Source of the DNA: Mastigias papua
Lineage: Eukaryota > Cnidaria > Scyphozoa > Rhizostomeae > Mastigiidae
Direction: 5' to 3'
NCBI GenBank assembly: GCA_964019165.1
Contig: OZ025277.1
Location: forward strand, 570,884-634,883
Length of the DNA: 64,000 nt
Shown here: piece after piece, positions 24,942-60,171 of the stretch
How positions within the stretch are numbered: the first letter of the stretch is position 1
Layout of the letters: each line of letters starts with the position of its first letter
Notes under the pieces: generated by a model
Told to the model about the DNA's origin: nothing
The model's input: only the letters and a program-made list of their open reading frames with translations
The model's database searches: none
Made by a program: the position numbers and the translations under genes

Positions 24942-27606
24942 GCAATAGCTATTTTCAGAAACCATGATTAGATACATACATTTGATAGGACCAATGTAAT
25001 AACTGCCTGAAGCAACTCGATGCAACACTGCATCACTATGCAATCTTACAACGCAGTGAAACAACTCAATATTCAAGGTAGTTGAAGCACAAGCAACTCA
25101 AAACATTAACCAAATCTAAAATCTATTCTCTGGCTGAGAAAGAGCAGCCAATTACATTTTACAGTCATATAATCTGAACTTTGAGAATTTGAAGTCGCCT
25201 ATTTGCAAAGTCATTTGCCCATTGTCGTTTTTCATTTTAAGCTATTAAAATAATTCTTCATTAATAAAAACAGATGATTATGAACATAAACAGATCATAA
25301 GAAAGTTGAAAGCAAACGCTGGAAACTCATTAACATAACAAATCTTGAGTTCTGTTTTATAAAACAAACCTTTCTATTGCAGTCTCCAAACTGGCTTAAA
25401 GAATGAGATTTAAGGACTCTAGTACGTTTACTAATGACCGATTTTACTAGTAAATTGAGCTATTTCCAAGGGATACTATTTCAAATGCTCAATCATACAT
25501 AAGGTATTTCACTATCTCATACCAGGGTGTTAGTAATTAGTAATATTCATTCCTTTTTTGGTACAGAAGTAAGCTTTGAGAATATTATCGAGCCTGTATG
25601 CACCTTGAAATTGATTTAAATATCATGGCAGAGTACGTGCCTCCTTTATAGTACAATATGGGATTGAAAATTGGCCTGTTATTAGTACACCGAGCCGCAG
25701 AAAACTTCAGGTGATGCGAAGGCGCACTTGACTGATCATTTGATACTGTATATGAGTGTTACACGGAGTGTTATTGGTGGTCATGTGAGTTCAAGGTTAA
25801 TACTCAATACAAATACGATCATCACTCAAATTGAAAATTCAGAGATAAATTTTGCTGCATTAGGCAAAACATTCTTAATCACTATTTCAATAATTTATGG
25901 AAAGCTTAAAGTAATGATTTTGCAAGTCTCCTAGTAACAACAATTCTGAGTTCAATTACTTGACTTTTCATGGTTTGGTATTTCCCTAATTCCATTCCAT
26001 ATGGCATTTTATAAGTCTAGAGTACATAATTATGAAATGGTAAAAATGAAGGATCGGAATTTAAAACTGGGACACATTACATTCAGTTTCTCCTTTGTAG
26101 TTGTGTCTAGAGGTCCCAAAGCACTTTTCTTCCTGGCACGATAAAGATGGAACCAATTGAAGTATGAAAATACTAAATTTTAGTTCTAAAATCCTCAATA
26201 AGTTTTTATGACGCATTCTATCCTTTGGCCATTATTTCAATCAACTACGGTTCCTTTGATGTGGCACCTACTTGAAAAATTGACTTCAAAAGTTGATCAA
26301 TTTTTCCGGAATTCCTCATGCTACATAAAGCATTAGATCTTTTTGTGAAAAGGAAATAATCTTTTGCGTCTGCTTCTAATATAAACTAAACGATAATCCT
26401 TACTCAAGGCACACTGATTTTGAAACAAGTTGAGCCCAATTGATTTATGCTAAAGTTCGCTGAGCTATGTAGTTCATTCGTAGTTATGCACAATTGCAGG
26501 AATTGAAATATTTTATTGAAGCTTGCCAGTTTAGACAAAACGTAAATTTACAGCAACGTGGCATTGATATGTCAGCTGCAAGATGCTTTTTATACATTTC
26601 TGTTACAAACAATATATAGTGCTGTCTCAATCAGGTAGTTAACAAAGATTTCTCTTTTCGGAGTAATTCAATATGCCACTAACATAGTGTTCGAATATGT
26701 TGATTTTTAGAGAACAGAAAATACCAGCAAACATTCACTTTTTGATAATTGTTTAAGAATTGCACAATGAGCCTCAATAGTGCAATTGTTATGCGAGTCT
26801 CAATAGAAGTTGCTGCAATACCCCCCATTAAAAAGCAAAAAGTTAATGCTCCCAATTGAACTGCACACCAAGCTGTTTGTTTATGTGTATGAAATGCATA
26901 ATTAAGTCAATGACGAAATTCTGTGAGGTGATTTCATAAAGTGCAAAGCTAAGTAAAAATGAGTCTGAAAAGAACGTAAATTATAAATGAATGATATTGT
27001 ATTCTTTGTAAATAAGCAAGATTGCAAAATGGCCTTTGCATATGAAGGAGGAACCCAGAATCAATGATATTATTTCTGATTTTCTTCACTAAAATCTTTA
27101 TTTGGCTGCTTTTTCTCACCTCTAAAGAAGCTAAGATATTTTTCTTATTTCTGAGAAATCGATTAGGTTTTTTAACAAGTTAGTTTTATACCTAATTTGC
27201 CTAAAGTTATCAGCTTAAATCTCTTCGCAAAAAGTTTTAGTTAGAACCATCTTCTTTTCAGTTTATTGCACTGTGTTCAATGATATATATTTTGTTCAAT
27301 TTTAGCCTTTCAAACAGAAAGGTGAATTACAAAATGACATCTTCTTTATTATGACAATATGAAAAAACTTCTCCGCTGTTTCTTTCTGTAATAAATATTA
27401 ATATCTTGGCTGATTTGTGAGATAAAACAAGTTATGGAACCGAACACAAAAGACTAAATGTAATATTAATGCTTCAGGTCAAAAATCTATATAGAGTGTT
27501 TACTAATATATGAATTTAATACAAAACAGCCGAATTGAAGGAAATTTTCTGTGCTTTCAGAGAAAATAAAAATTTATGTTTGACATATGACTGGTTGCGC
27601 GGATAG

Positions 27607-27662
27607 TTTATATAATGAATGATTCAGTGATTTTAGAGGCAACATGTCTTTGCTCAGATGGC
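27607..27662 (+). promoter_or_regulatory. Candidate TATA box and micro-first-exon of plus-strand Otx
   Basis: TTTATATAAT at 27607-27616 is followed about 30 bp later by ATG at 27644, six codons (MSLLRW) and C, then a GTAAGA donor at 27663. The donor leaves phase 1, which is what the Otx exon at 28525 needs. The encoded peptide has no resemblance to the other Otx N terminus, so this is only a phase-compatible candidate. Confidence 0.15.
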
Positions 27663-28524
27663 GTAAGAGTGGTAGCTATTGTATTGTCATATTTCAGCTG
27701 CCAAGAGACTAGTCAACAAATCAACAAATCAATAGGGATACACTTGTAAAATAGTTCAGGCACTCTTTTGCGTAGAAAACCTTTGTAAATATAGAAATTG
27801 TTTGACCAACTCTTCGCATCGTATTGAACGACATCAGGTCATTCGCATGTCTTTATTGGTACAGTCATCTTAGCATAATGAGATTTATAGGGTTTGCGTA
27901 GATAAGAGCACTTTTGAATTAACTGCCGAAGTTTTTAATGAAATGTAGAACAGTTGTTCATGAGTGCATCGGTGTCTAAGATATAAATTTTAGATGATAA
28001 TCTAAGTGGCATGTCAATCATACTTTGCATGATTTTCTAAACCGTACCTGTCTATGATTAAACACGAACGAAAAATTTATGTTCGAAAAACTTTGGAGTT
28101 TTACTTCGTACAAATACTAAGATAAATAAATACTAAATCAACAAGAAGTGGCTGATAATATTAGTACTTCTTGATGATGAATAATAATCATTTTATACCA
28201 ATAAAGTAGACTTTCTCTTTTAGAAGATTTTACACCAGTTTTTCTGCCCAACTCAGAAAGCATTGCATTTGATTCTTCTTATGTTCCATTATATCCTTGA
28301 GTAGTCTTTAGTTAATAAAAAATTACAGCACATGAAATTATGCCAATTCTAATATGATATTCATGGCTATTTTTAGCGAAGAAATATGTAGTCTTAGCTT
28401 TAAAGACACAAACTGGAAAAAATTACCTTGTGAAAGTTAGAAATAAGCTTACAGTTGAAATTCATGGAAATTTATCAAGCAACGTTTACTTGCGTAGTTT
28501 ATAAATAAAATGATTTCTCTTAAG

Positions 28525-28676
28525 GTGTTCCGAGAAAACACAGAAGAGAGAGGACTACATTTACTAAAGTTCAATTAGAATTGCTAGAAACTCTGTTTTC
28601 GAAAACACATTATCCTGACATTTTTATGAGAGAAGAAGTTGCTAACAAGATAGGCCTACCCGAATCTCGTGTACAG
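28525..28676 (+). CDS. Otx: Otx (plus) exon 2: homeodomain residues 1-46
   Basis: Acceptor CTCTTAAG ends at 28524, donor GTAAAG starts at 28677. Its length (152 nt), entry phase 1 and exit phase 0 equal those of the minus-strand Otx exon at 45268-45419. Confidence 0.93.
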
Positions 28677-30780
28677 GTAAAGAGTTTTCTTGTTCCTATT
28701 TGTATTCCTTCCTTTTCCTACTGGACTCTCTTTAATCTTCCAATGCCTGGAGCCTTTAACTTTTATAAGGCTTTATGTCGTTGAGCATGTTGTAAAGAAT
28801 AACTTGGAATTACAAGAATGGTTTCAAAGCATAGATAATAAATGTAGTTTATTATGACATAGAAAACCATTCAACTTTCTCCAAACTAAATTACCACAAA
28901 TTTCTTTATTTACCTCTAAACATGTGTAATTTTCTGATGTAATAAACCCACTCCTTATGTAATAATCATGTGGTTACATTTTCAGGAGAAACCAAACTTC
29001 TTTATAAGGAGTCAAATTTTTCGACATTCTTGGAGTTTAAAATCGTCAGCATTTTATAACCAGCAATAATATATAGAGCTAATCATGGTAGAATATATAT
29101 CATAGCTATCAAATATTGAATTTCATGGTGACTTTGGTATCATTATCTAACACTTCTGTATCACTTTTTGTCAACCCAACCTTTATTCTAGGTCATTACT
29201 TTACTCTAAACGTGTTGGTAACCACAATTTTACCCAAATTGCTATCATATATGAAACTAATCTGATTCATAGCTGATTAATCAAATTTATCAGAACTCCT
29301 GATCAGAGAACAATCAATGCCGCCATGACTATCATTTGACCTGTTTGAAACAGCAAAGTGTGCAGCTATCGACAATCACCCTCTGCTTTTAATAAAATTG
29401 ATCGCTTACAAGAACAAAATGCATGCATTCATTAAATTAGATTATTAGAGATAAAGCGTAGCGATTAAAAAGAGGTTTAAGCCGCGTAAGGGCAAGATTA
29501 CTTTCTTCTCTTTCCCTTTTTCAATGAATTGTATCTTGCATACGGGGTTCCAAGAAACAATCTTAAGAATGCTTTTGGCAGTCTCGTGAACCGGAATAAA
29601 CAATGGCTTAAAAGCTTTACGCGGTGGATGAATAGCGAATAAAACAGAAGCTCCTCGCCAAGTTTTGTCTGCGAGGAAATAAACAAAGCTCGCCCATCTA
29701 TTTTGAACTAGTCCCCTTCTGAGAGGCACTTGTAGCAAAATGCAAGGATGGGGGTCTCAGAAATAGTTGCTATGGCTACAGAAAATTGCAACTGAGTGAT
29801 GTAGCTTTGATTCATATATTTTTGAATCTAGAATAGATATATATTCAAAATTATCTAATATTAATTTCATTTAGTTACTTGCTGCATCAATGAATGACGA
29901 ACTATTCAACAATGTTGATGTTTAAGAAAAAGCGCAGTAAATGTCATATTAGATGTTTTGAGATAACAGAAGTCGGACAAAAGACTATCTAATCCTGCAA
30001 ATCTCAACTGACGAGGACTTGCTCTGTAAACACTTCGAACAACCAAGCAATCATCGGTCAGCGACAATTGTCATCAATTGATCACCATCAATCTATCATC
30101 AGTCTTCAAGCAATAATCATCTATCATTACTTATCAAACGAACCATGGCTATACCTGGTCTTCCATATTCAGCTACCTTTGCTAGCCTATATTTCAACCA
30201 GTCCTTCAGCCAATCTTTTAACCAGCCGCGTTGCTAACCAATCACATCAACAATAGAATCCTTCCTCTTCTATTATTGGCTCTTCATTTGCCATTTAGCT
30301 TTTTAATGCTGTCTTTACCAATGATCAGGTAAACATGATTCTCTGTTTTCTAATTAGATTTGGTTCAAGAATCGAAGAGCAAAATATCGTCAGATAATGA
30401 ACAAAAAGAATCCTAGCAAAGAGAAGAAGCAGAACCCATATCAATTTAGGCCAAATGGCATGAACGTAGTTATGCCGCAACAATTACACCACCAAGGAGC
30501 ATATTGGGGAGGACCACCGGGCTACCAGGGATTTGCACGACCACCTCAAGCAATGCATACTCAATTATTTAAGCCTTCTTACAGCTCGGCAAACGACGCA
30601 GAGCGGTTGTATTTTCGAGATTACACGTCACAGCTTTCAGGACACACTACTGGCGTTCCATTGTGGCAAAGCAATATGCACTCATCTGATAGAAACTATT
30701 ACTACCCTGAAAGTGGATCCAGTAGTTCCTATTACAGTGGTGAGACATTATCACCTGAATATTACGGAGCTAGTATGTAA
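28525..30780 (+). CDS. Otx: Otx homeobox gene, plus-strand paralogue (exons 2 and 3)
   Basis: Seen: exon 28525-28676 (152 nt) encodes [13 protein letters not shown] and the homeodomain with [20 protein letters not shown], then SRVQ. Exon 30358-30780 continues [12 protein letters not shown] and ends at TAA 30778-30780. [24 protein letters not shown] and K50 are the Otx/Orthodenticle signature. Known: Otx proteins are nuclear activators binding TAATCC sites in anterior, sensory and endomesoderm patterning. The tail after the homeodomain is about 128 residues, rich in Pro, Gln, Tyr, Ser and Gly, ending [15 protein letters not shown], as in a transactivation region. The N-terminal exon is missing from my reading: the frame enters in phase 1 and needs an upstream exon ending in one base. 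Position 47 is Ile, not the usual Val. It points towards the second Otx gene. Confidence 0.93.
28677..30357 (+). other. Intron of plus-strand Otx
   Basis: 1,681 bp between homeodomain codons 46 and 47, GTAAAG...TAATTAG. A somewhat less AT-rich stretch at about 29460-29740, open for 97 codons on the minus strand, has no protein signature and contains GATTA-type cores. It is a candidate regulatory element rather than a gene. Confidence 0.8.
30358..30780 (+). CDS. Otx: Otx (plus) last exon: helix 3 and C-terminal tail
   Basis: Starts [20 protein letters not shown] in phase 0 after TTAG at 30354-30357. Basic residues directly follow the homeodomain, then the Tyr/Ser/Pro-rich tail. The first 28 nt equal those of the Gsc-like exon at 2754. 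Confidence 0.93.
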   Translation: MWFKNRRAKYRQIMNKKNPSKEKKQNPYQFRPNGMNVVMPQQLHHQGAYWGGPPGYQGFARPPQAMHTQLFKPSYSSANDAERLYFRDYTSQLSGHTTGVPLWQSNMHSSDRNYYYPESGSSSSYYSGETLSPEYYGASM

Positions 30781-31101
30781 TTTTAGCATGACTCATATGT
30801 ATATACCTGCGCATCTATGTAATTTATTTTATGTACTGGGTAACGAACAGAATCCATCAATTTCAAAGTAAGAGGAATTAAGTCTTTCCCTAAGATTTAT
30901 TCAGGTTTTAGCTAAAATTACGCAATGCAAAGTACACTGCAAATATACGCCTTTGAGAAACCAAGGAAGCGAAGAGGGAATAATAACAAGTGACTGGAAA
31001 GAACTGTCCATAAAGTTTGCTATGATAAGCTGATTTATACTACTACAGAAGGGTTGAAAGTACTTTGCAAGAAATTAAAACAGTGAAAAAGTAAGTCCAT
31101 A

Positions 31102-31192
31102 GATCAATCAACCAGTCAGTCAATCAATGAATTAATCAATCAATCAATCAATCAATTAATCAACCAGTAAGTCAACTAGTTAATCAGTCAAC
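31102..31192. repeat. (TCAA)n imperfect microsatellite
   Basis: Interrupted run of CAAT/TCAA tetranucleotides. Confidence 0.85.
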
Positions 31193-32772
31193 AGAATGAT
31201 TACCCAGAGCATTGCAAATTTTTTTATGAGTCACCAATGCTAAACATAGTATGAATTTATTTTTCTTAACTTTGCTATGTTGTTTTGTTTTGTGGCTAAA
31301 CTTCCTTACCAGTTATGGCCTATGCAATTTGTTTACGACTTAGAAGTAAAAAGGACTTGTTGGCATTATTTAATAGGAAGTCATTTTAGAAGTTTAAGAT
31401 GGTAATATTTTAAGAAAGTCAAGCATATACACACAAACACACACACCATCGATCTCTTTTAAAAACAAGCAAGTGAGCATCACAGATAATGTTGCAAAAC
31501 AATCGTGGCCCATTCTGCTGCATATTAAAGAGTACTTTTTGCACAAGCTAGAATTTCAATATTTTATTCTAGGTATCCAATAACTTTAATGCATTCTCTC
31601 ATTCATTGTTAGAAAATGTAAATTTTGTATCTAATGTACGATAATTTATATGTTTAGTTTGCTTCAATGGCTTAAAATTTGAAGATTCGAAACATTAAGT
31701 TGAGTTCATTGTTTTTATTCTTACTGAAGGCCTAAATATTTGACAAATAGATAGATCGTATAATCCTCGAAAAATTGTGATTCGAAAAATTCGAAAAATG
31801 CTTTTACTGATGGGTGACTTGTGCTGTTGATTTAACTTTGCAATTTACTGAGATACTACAAACTGTTTGCACTTTCATTCACTTAAAGGATTAATAAATG
31901 ATTGATAAATACATAAAATAAAGAACTATTGATTGGGTGAATGGATAAATATATGAAAAAATTTGATGCTTTAACCTGAATAACTTCTCTATGTCTTGAA
32001 CCAGTAGCTTAATTCCGCAAACAGAATTCAGGCAAACGAAACTCTTTAAATGAAAGGAAAGGAATAGATATCCTAAGTAATGTATACCGCACATGAATTT
32101 TTTTCGTAACATCCAAACAGTCCCAGTTTCTTTCACATTACAGTGAGCAAGCTCTTAAAAAGTACTTTGGAAGGGTGTAATCTTGGAGAAAATTTAGTAT
32201 AGTAGTTAAGGTCTTCTAATTTCGTATAGATAAAGAGAATTCTGATGTCTTAATGAATTAAATAAATGTATCTCAATTGTCTCGAAGAAAAAATGTCTAA
32301 TCAAATAGAAGTGACACATTTTCATAACAAAGTTTAGTAAAGTAGTATTGATTGTCTGAATTAAATAAGATATTCAAAACTTCAAATATGCAAAGGAATG
32401 AAGCCAATATCATTAGGCCACATTGACCATCATCAAAACCTTTTCAGCTCGTAATTACACCGTTAATTGCTTTTAATGTAAGTGTTGAAGAAATTGGTCC
32501 AGTTTAATTGTTTTCTTGATAGATTTCAGCCTCAAGCCTACGAGCGTGTTCAGATATTACTTAACTTTGAGGTAGTTCAAACGACAAATAAAAAATTTAT
32601 AATTGTGTCAATGGCATGTATCCTTACATGCAACGTTCTTTCGATGTTCTACAAATTTAGGATACAAACTTTTCAGATTTGGTGCGAAATTATGGACAAA
32701 CCTGTTAAATGAAGATGAATGTTCCAAGGGTAAATCTGGTCAAGAAGCCTCCTTGATGCATTTAATCCGATA

Positions 32773-33118
32773 CACGTTTTTATAAATAAGAAACAAACTT
32801 TCTCCCTTCAGCCTGGATGTATTTTAATATTTTGTCAAATCCAGCCTTAAATGCTTCTAAAGTGTTTCCTAAATTTCTTGAAGTTTCGTATAGCAACAAA
32901 GCAAATATGAGACGATAAATGAAGTTTTAGTTAAAAACATTTGAGAGACGGATGTTGTTTGTATTTTGCTTTCAGTTCAATCAAAGATTTTCTCGCATAA
33001 CAAGATTTGTCAAGTTTACTTTTGAAACTCAGCCTGCTAGTGTTTCTTCATTGTTTCATAGTTTTTGCCTGATTTCAGCCTCATGTTTCTTATATACTTG
33101 TTTCTTATAAAAAGAACG
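32773..33118. mobile_element. MITE, CACG-TTTTTATAAGAAAC family, TA target site
   Basis: Left end CACGTTTTTATAAATAAG and right end TTCTTATAAAAAGAACG are imperfect inverted repeats. TA lies directly outside both ends (32771-32772 and 33119-33120), as expected of a Tc1/mariner-type insertion. About 346 bp, no coding capacity. Related copies lie at 45811, 51060 and 51532. Confidence 0.7.
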
Positions 33119-34653
33119 TATAATCAAAAAAGATCGCCAGGTATTATAGTGAATGCTTCAAAAAATCGATGCCCTGATGTTTTGATATGTTTTGATTTTA
33201 AGTCTAGCCATGTTAAGTGCTCGTAAGTGCAATAAAAACAGAAAGCAGAAGAGCTTATCTTGAAGTAATAACTATGCTTATTATACTACAAAAAAGTTCA
33301 TACATTCTTATAATCTTTGTAATTTACATTTTTCTTATGACGAAATGGTATGCAAGGTAACTTTAGTCAAAAGACATTATTTGTCATACTTGATTAGCAT
33401 TATTCATCTGAACATATAACTCTAGCAAGGACTTGGTAAATAATGTTTGGAACCGATGCAATTTGTGATTACTATGTATTTGATATTTATCATATTTATG
33501 ACGTCATAATAGATTAGGCATCAAGACACCATCTTCTGCTTCATTTTGAAATACGTTGATTTGAAGTTAAAGATGAAAAAACCTATGGAGAAACCGATAC
33601 GGCTTGACAGTTACTGGAATGTTCCCCTTTCTCTTAATTATTATTTTCAACGTTTCTAATCGATAGCAATATTTCATCGGTCGACTTCATTATAGTGTTT
33701 AAATACTTTGGGTTTTTGAAACTATGTAGCTTTTGCATGTGATATTTCAACATAAAATTGAATTATAAAATAAATTGTTCGTGTTTCTCTTTATTACTTT
33801 TACTTCAATAACTCGTTCGAGTAAAAACTTTAAGGTGTAGAGATGATACGGCAGATTTTTAAGGAATTTGCTTTGCATGCAACGGAAGTCTTTTCTTGTT
33901 TGACTTAACCGAAGGGAAACACTAACTATGTTATGCTATCAAAATAATGTTACACAGAGTGCCGAAACTTCATTACTTAATCAACAATGATAAAAAGAAA
34001 TTCTCTAGGGCAACGTCTTTCAATTAGAAAACTACGCCCATTCATTCGATGGAAGATCCATATTGAAGATATCTATTTGAAATTGTCGTTTATTTCAATA
34101 TAGAAATTAAAAAAAGTAATACTGTGGTTAATAATGGGGTCCGAAACACATGAAATTAGTTAATAGAAGGTATAGCGTGCGGTTACATGAGACAGACATG
34201 TCTTTAATTTGGTATGAATTCTTCTACCTAAAGTCAAACTTCTACCATCTGATTAGAGATCTTTATCAGCAGATAGCAATGTTCTAAATGTATGTATCTA
34301 ATTTGAATTCTGGTTGTATGATTTACAGCCACTCGCGTGCAAGGGATTAAGGGACATCCTCGAGCATTTCTACTGTCTCTATTTTCACTAGAAGAACTTT
34401 ATATGGATGTTCAAGCGCTTGTTTTGTATTGAAAATCAACATTGGCTCCAATTATACCATTCAGATTTGCATATTATAAACATCAAAATGTATACGCTCT
34501 ACACATTTCAATTTCAATTTATATATAAGAGGGTGACCCTTCAGCAAGCGCTGATTTACAAGGGGCTCTCAAACGTAAACCTCTCATTCACCCAAATCTA
34601 CAACTCTGCACATGCTGTCTATACACTGCAACGGATATTCTCTACATACTCAA

Positions 34654-34654
34654 A

Positions 34655-34686
<32 letters not shown>

Positions 34687-34692
34687 ATATAT
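34654..34692. repeat. Short (TA)n microsatellite
   Basis: About 38 bp of TA with one ATTTAT interruption. Confidence 0.9.
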
Positions 34693-37600
34693 TCTAAATA
34701 CTGAAATGAATACTATCTACTCACCTTAATATATACTTTTTAGACACCAAACTATTTAGGCTCGAGCATGACAATGTGCACCTTAAACAAAATTATTTCC
34801 TATTAGTTCAGCTATACGCGTATTTTCTTTAAGTTGAATATGGATTATCAAAGGAACTGTGCAAATTTCCAAATATTGCATTTGTGCTACAGAATTTAAA
34901 CCTGCTTTGTAAAGAATCAATACAACCTAACTATCGTCCTTTTGCAAAATATAGCTTTCTAATGAAGAAAACTTCATCCATTATCAGCTGGCACCGTTCT
35001 GTCCCAACTGTTTGGTAATGCGTTCAATCTTGCGATCATGTAATGGTGGTCATGGCACATGTGAAAATCCCTCTTACCTAGTATTCCGCACAAATATATT
35101 TCGTAGAAGATGCAAAAGGAAATGCCTAATTCCTGGGAAAGTGTTATCCACAGCAGATCATAGTACTGCTATCAGATGGTTCTATCTCTTGTTTCTTGAA
35201 ACACAGTATTGACAATTGTCCAAGCACTATCTCAACGTTTGAGAATTGTTTTTGCAATAGTCGGACCCTTTGCCTTTTGCACAAAAGCATAGCTGTGTCT
35301 TCGCTAAAAATGTACGTGTAAACATATCTGCAACCGAAGGCGTGTTTCATAAACTAAAAATTCGCACATCCATTTAGAAAGAGCACTTCCGACATTTCAC
35401 TATTACTTCTTTGCTACAAAACTGTTTTGGTTCTCCTAACACAGCCTGAAACAAAGCACGCAGGACAAAACTTTGCTTTACTTGCCGCATGTTTATTTTG
35501 CCAAAATTCAAAATATTTTATAAAGCAAAGGGAATTCACCAAAAAATACGACACTTATTTTATAAACTAGCAAATGGCAAGGCTCCAGATGGCAAAATAA
35601 GTAAAATTGTGGTTCTTACCTCGACTCTCGGGCGGCTCAGAAAAGCCTACCATCAATTAGTTCCATAAAAGCGCAATTAAGCAGACATGATTTATGAAAG
35701 TCGGATACAAGCAAAATATAATTCTCTCGTATTTTGCATCATCTGGGCAGAGTTTCGGGGACCTTTTTCTTCGCAAATACACTCATAGCAGTAAAAATCT
35801 GTTCGGGGGGATCCCATTGTAGAGATTTTGAAGAATTACTATATTCGCTGCAACACTTAACGGTCATATTTGAATAATGATTCTTCAGCTGTTTATAACC
35901 ATTCCTCTACCACTAGTCACCCTCTTTCCTCTGATAGTTCTAGCATCATTAGCAGTACCAAAAACAGCATTGATCTCTACACACACGAGAGCTTTTTTAT
36001 CCTTAGGGACCGTCCGGCATTCAGTTCCCAAACACCTTCAAACCCACTAGAGTATTTTCAATTCAATTAAATCCACTTTTTTGAAATGAATTACATTTTG
36101 AACTAAACGCACGTTTCTAAAGTCTTTTTTAATTTAATCCACTCTCCCCGTTATCTCTGGTTTCAACCATGTTTATTTGTTTACTTCTATCCTGTTTATA
36201 CAATTCTGTCCTTCAGATTTGTTTACAGTAGTAACTTATAACTGATTATTGATCCCAGAATGGGCCCGAAATGTCTAAGCGCTGTTGAGCTCATTAATGT
36301 CGAATATTGACATCTCATTTTATAAAATTACTCTTTCTTATCGTACCGGTTCTACGTCTAATAAACGGTATACATGGCAAATATATATTATTATCCATTT
36401 CGACTTCATCCTAAGCTATTCTTTACCGACTGACTGTTGTAACCGAAGCTAACTTCCCGCTGGAGCTGCGCAAAGCTTGCATTTCTGCCATCCAGGTCAT
36501 GCCCGTCATGCCTGGCTTTCCAGGCGTCTGGCAGTAGCTCTCGACTCACGTGCATCTAGATTATTGACCCGAGGCACAGACCGCTGCATTACAAAACTCT
36601 TCTATTTAGTGAGCAAGCGTCCTCTTTTAATTTTCGATTCAAGCGAGCATTGTGATGAATTTATTGTTAATTGTTCTGGCAAAAGCAGTCGCAACATTTC
36701 AACAGAATACTCCATTTGGTGTTTATGCAAACAAATTAGATAGGAATATAACACTCGGAGACCGACTGCAGTTGGTAGGAAATAAGACTATCGAGGTGCT
36801 GACGATTTAAAGGCAGGAATACGCTTTTCCTAGGCCGAGCTCGCTCAATGAAATGGTTTTTCTATAGCAATACATTTCTTAACCCACTAGTATAATTTAT
36901 CAGCATCTCGATAGTTTTCTTTATACTTCACCTTTCGGGGTTTTCTGATTAGTTTCTGACTTGCGTAGACAATTTTCAAGTATTTTTTATAACAAAATAT
37001 TAGATACAATCGAAGATAACTCTGAGAGTCCATATTTCTGATATACGTGAGTTCTGTAACATACCATACTGTGCTTCTAAACTCTATTAATATTCCAAGG
37101 CTGCTAGGCATAAAAGAGATACACATCGGAGATCACTCTTTCTCATGATTCTCTTATAAGAATCATGACTCTTGAATGCATTGTTCTGGCACCATATTCT
37201 ACCGGAATTCAAGAGTGAATTGTATTACATACATTGTTAAATAAAATATTAGCCATGACCAAAGGTAATTCTAGAAAAAACGTGACAATAATTCCTGTGG
37301 TACCATATTTATGATTAATTATTGAATTAGAATCTACAATACAACTCCCAAACAAAATTCAAATTGTAAATACCAATACTAGTTAATTGAAAAAATCGAT
37401 TTTGCAAAACTACTGTCGCATACCTTTCTTGCTAAGTTAATATTCTAAAAGCAACGATTTTAATTTGATAATTGATATTTAGACATTTAAGAAATATATT
37501 TGATCAATAAAACTTAAAAGAGGATCAAATTCAAAAATAGAAATATTCTAATAACTAAGGCGAAGCAACTCAATGCGAACAGAGATTTTCCTGCATAATC

Positions 37601-38809
37601 TGCATTTTTAATTTATTTGCATAATCTACATAATTGAATAAATGCATGCATCTACCTGCATAATTTACCAATTTCAGAACATTTTTATGGTGGTAAACCC
37701 AAGAAAAACTTAATGTTCTATGATACACTGACGCGATCTAAGAAAAATTAAATGAATTTTCCAAATGACAATTCAATTAGCTTTGCAGAGCAATTCAACG
37801 TACCCAAGGGGATGGATGCTTAGAGCCTAATGGCTTTGATAGGTAAAACGCTTGGAAATACAATGAAAACATAAGCTCTTTTCAGTGAGATGTGCACTAC
37901 ACTATTTTCAGTCAATAGAAAGTCTCAAAGGAACTTTTCATCTTGCACCACGTCTTTACGCCCACATATTGTTTCGAAGTTCAAATACACTCTTTCTACC
38001 CCAATACATGCTGGGCGAAAGTTGCTCCAAAGAGCTTCTCTCTGATGAAAAACAAATCAAGAATCAAATGTCCCGAAAATGGAATAGAGAACTAGTGATA
38101 TTAAATTTCCCCTTTTATTTGCATGGGTAATCAATTTTATTTGCACAATGCAGCAAAATTTTGAAAATGTTTCTGCATTGATTTCCCCGCCCTACTAATA
38201 ACCCAAGAAATACATAAAACTTAGCAAACACTTCCCTTCCAGCTAAACTAAAAGAGTTAACAACACTATCTGAAGAAATTAAAGACCTAATTTTAGGTAC
38301 CCTACTTCTCGAATCGGTACAAAACAAACTAATAATTATAGGCAATGAAATATTTGGCTTCCTAAAAAAGACGAATTTGCACATATTGAACGACATTGAA
38401 AACAAAACTTTTGATGGCAAAATTTAAATCAGTCTACGTCCTGTACGTTGTTAACACAAATTACAAAAGGATTCTTAAGAATATCCACTGTGTGTATTGC
38501 CATAGAAGCGAGTCCTGTCACATGTCACAACCACAGTTGCAACGTCCGCCTCCGGTTTTTAAGCATGCAATACTCTTGATCATCTTTGGAATGCTGACAA
38601 AGCAGCATTAAGTCTGTCACAGATGAGTCTAAGGTGCAGCACTTGTGGAGGCGCAAAAGGACAAACTATTTCCTTCATTCTGACTGGCCTGACATACGCC
38701 ATGAATAACAGGTAAACTAGTAACGTTCTGCAAAGTCTCAGTAGAAATCTTCCATGCAAAATAATAACTAAACATGAGAAATTTCTCTTAGGTTTGTAAA
38801 AGCACTGCT

Positions 38810-60171
<21,362 letters not shown>

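Larger units (their letters stand above)
30781..38809. other. Intergenic between the convergent Otx genes
   Basis: Contains the 3' regions of both genes. Possible polyadenylation signals are AATAAA at 31893-31898 for the plus gene and TTTATT (AATAAA on minus) at 38136-38141 for the minus gene. It also holds a TCAA-rich microsatellite, one MITE (32773-33118) and a short TA tract. No further gene recognised. Confidence 0.5.

Noticed and set aside
29445..29738. 97-codon minus-strand frame in the Otx intron
   Set aside because: No domain, no similarity noticed; treated as possible non-coding element instead.
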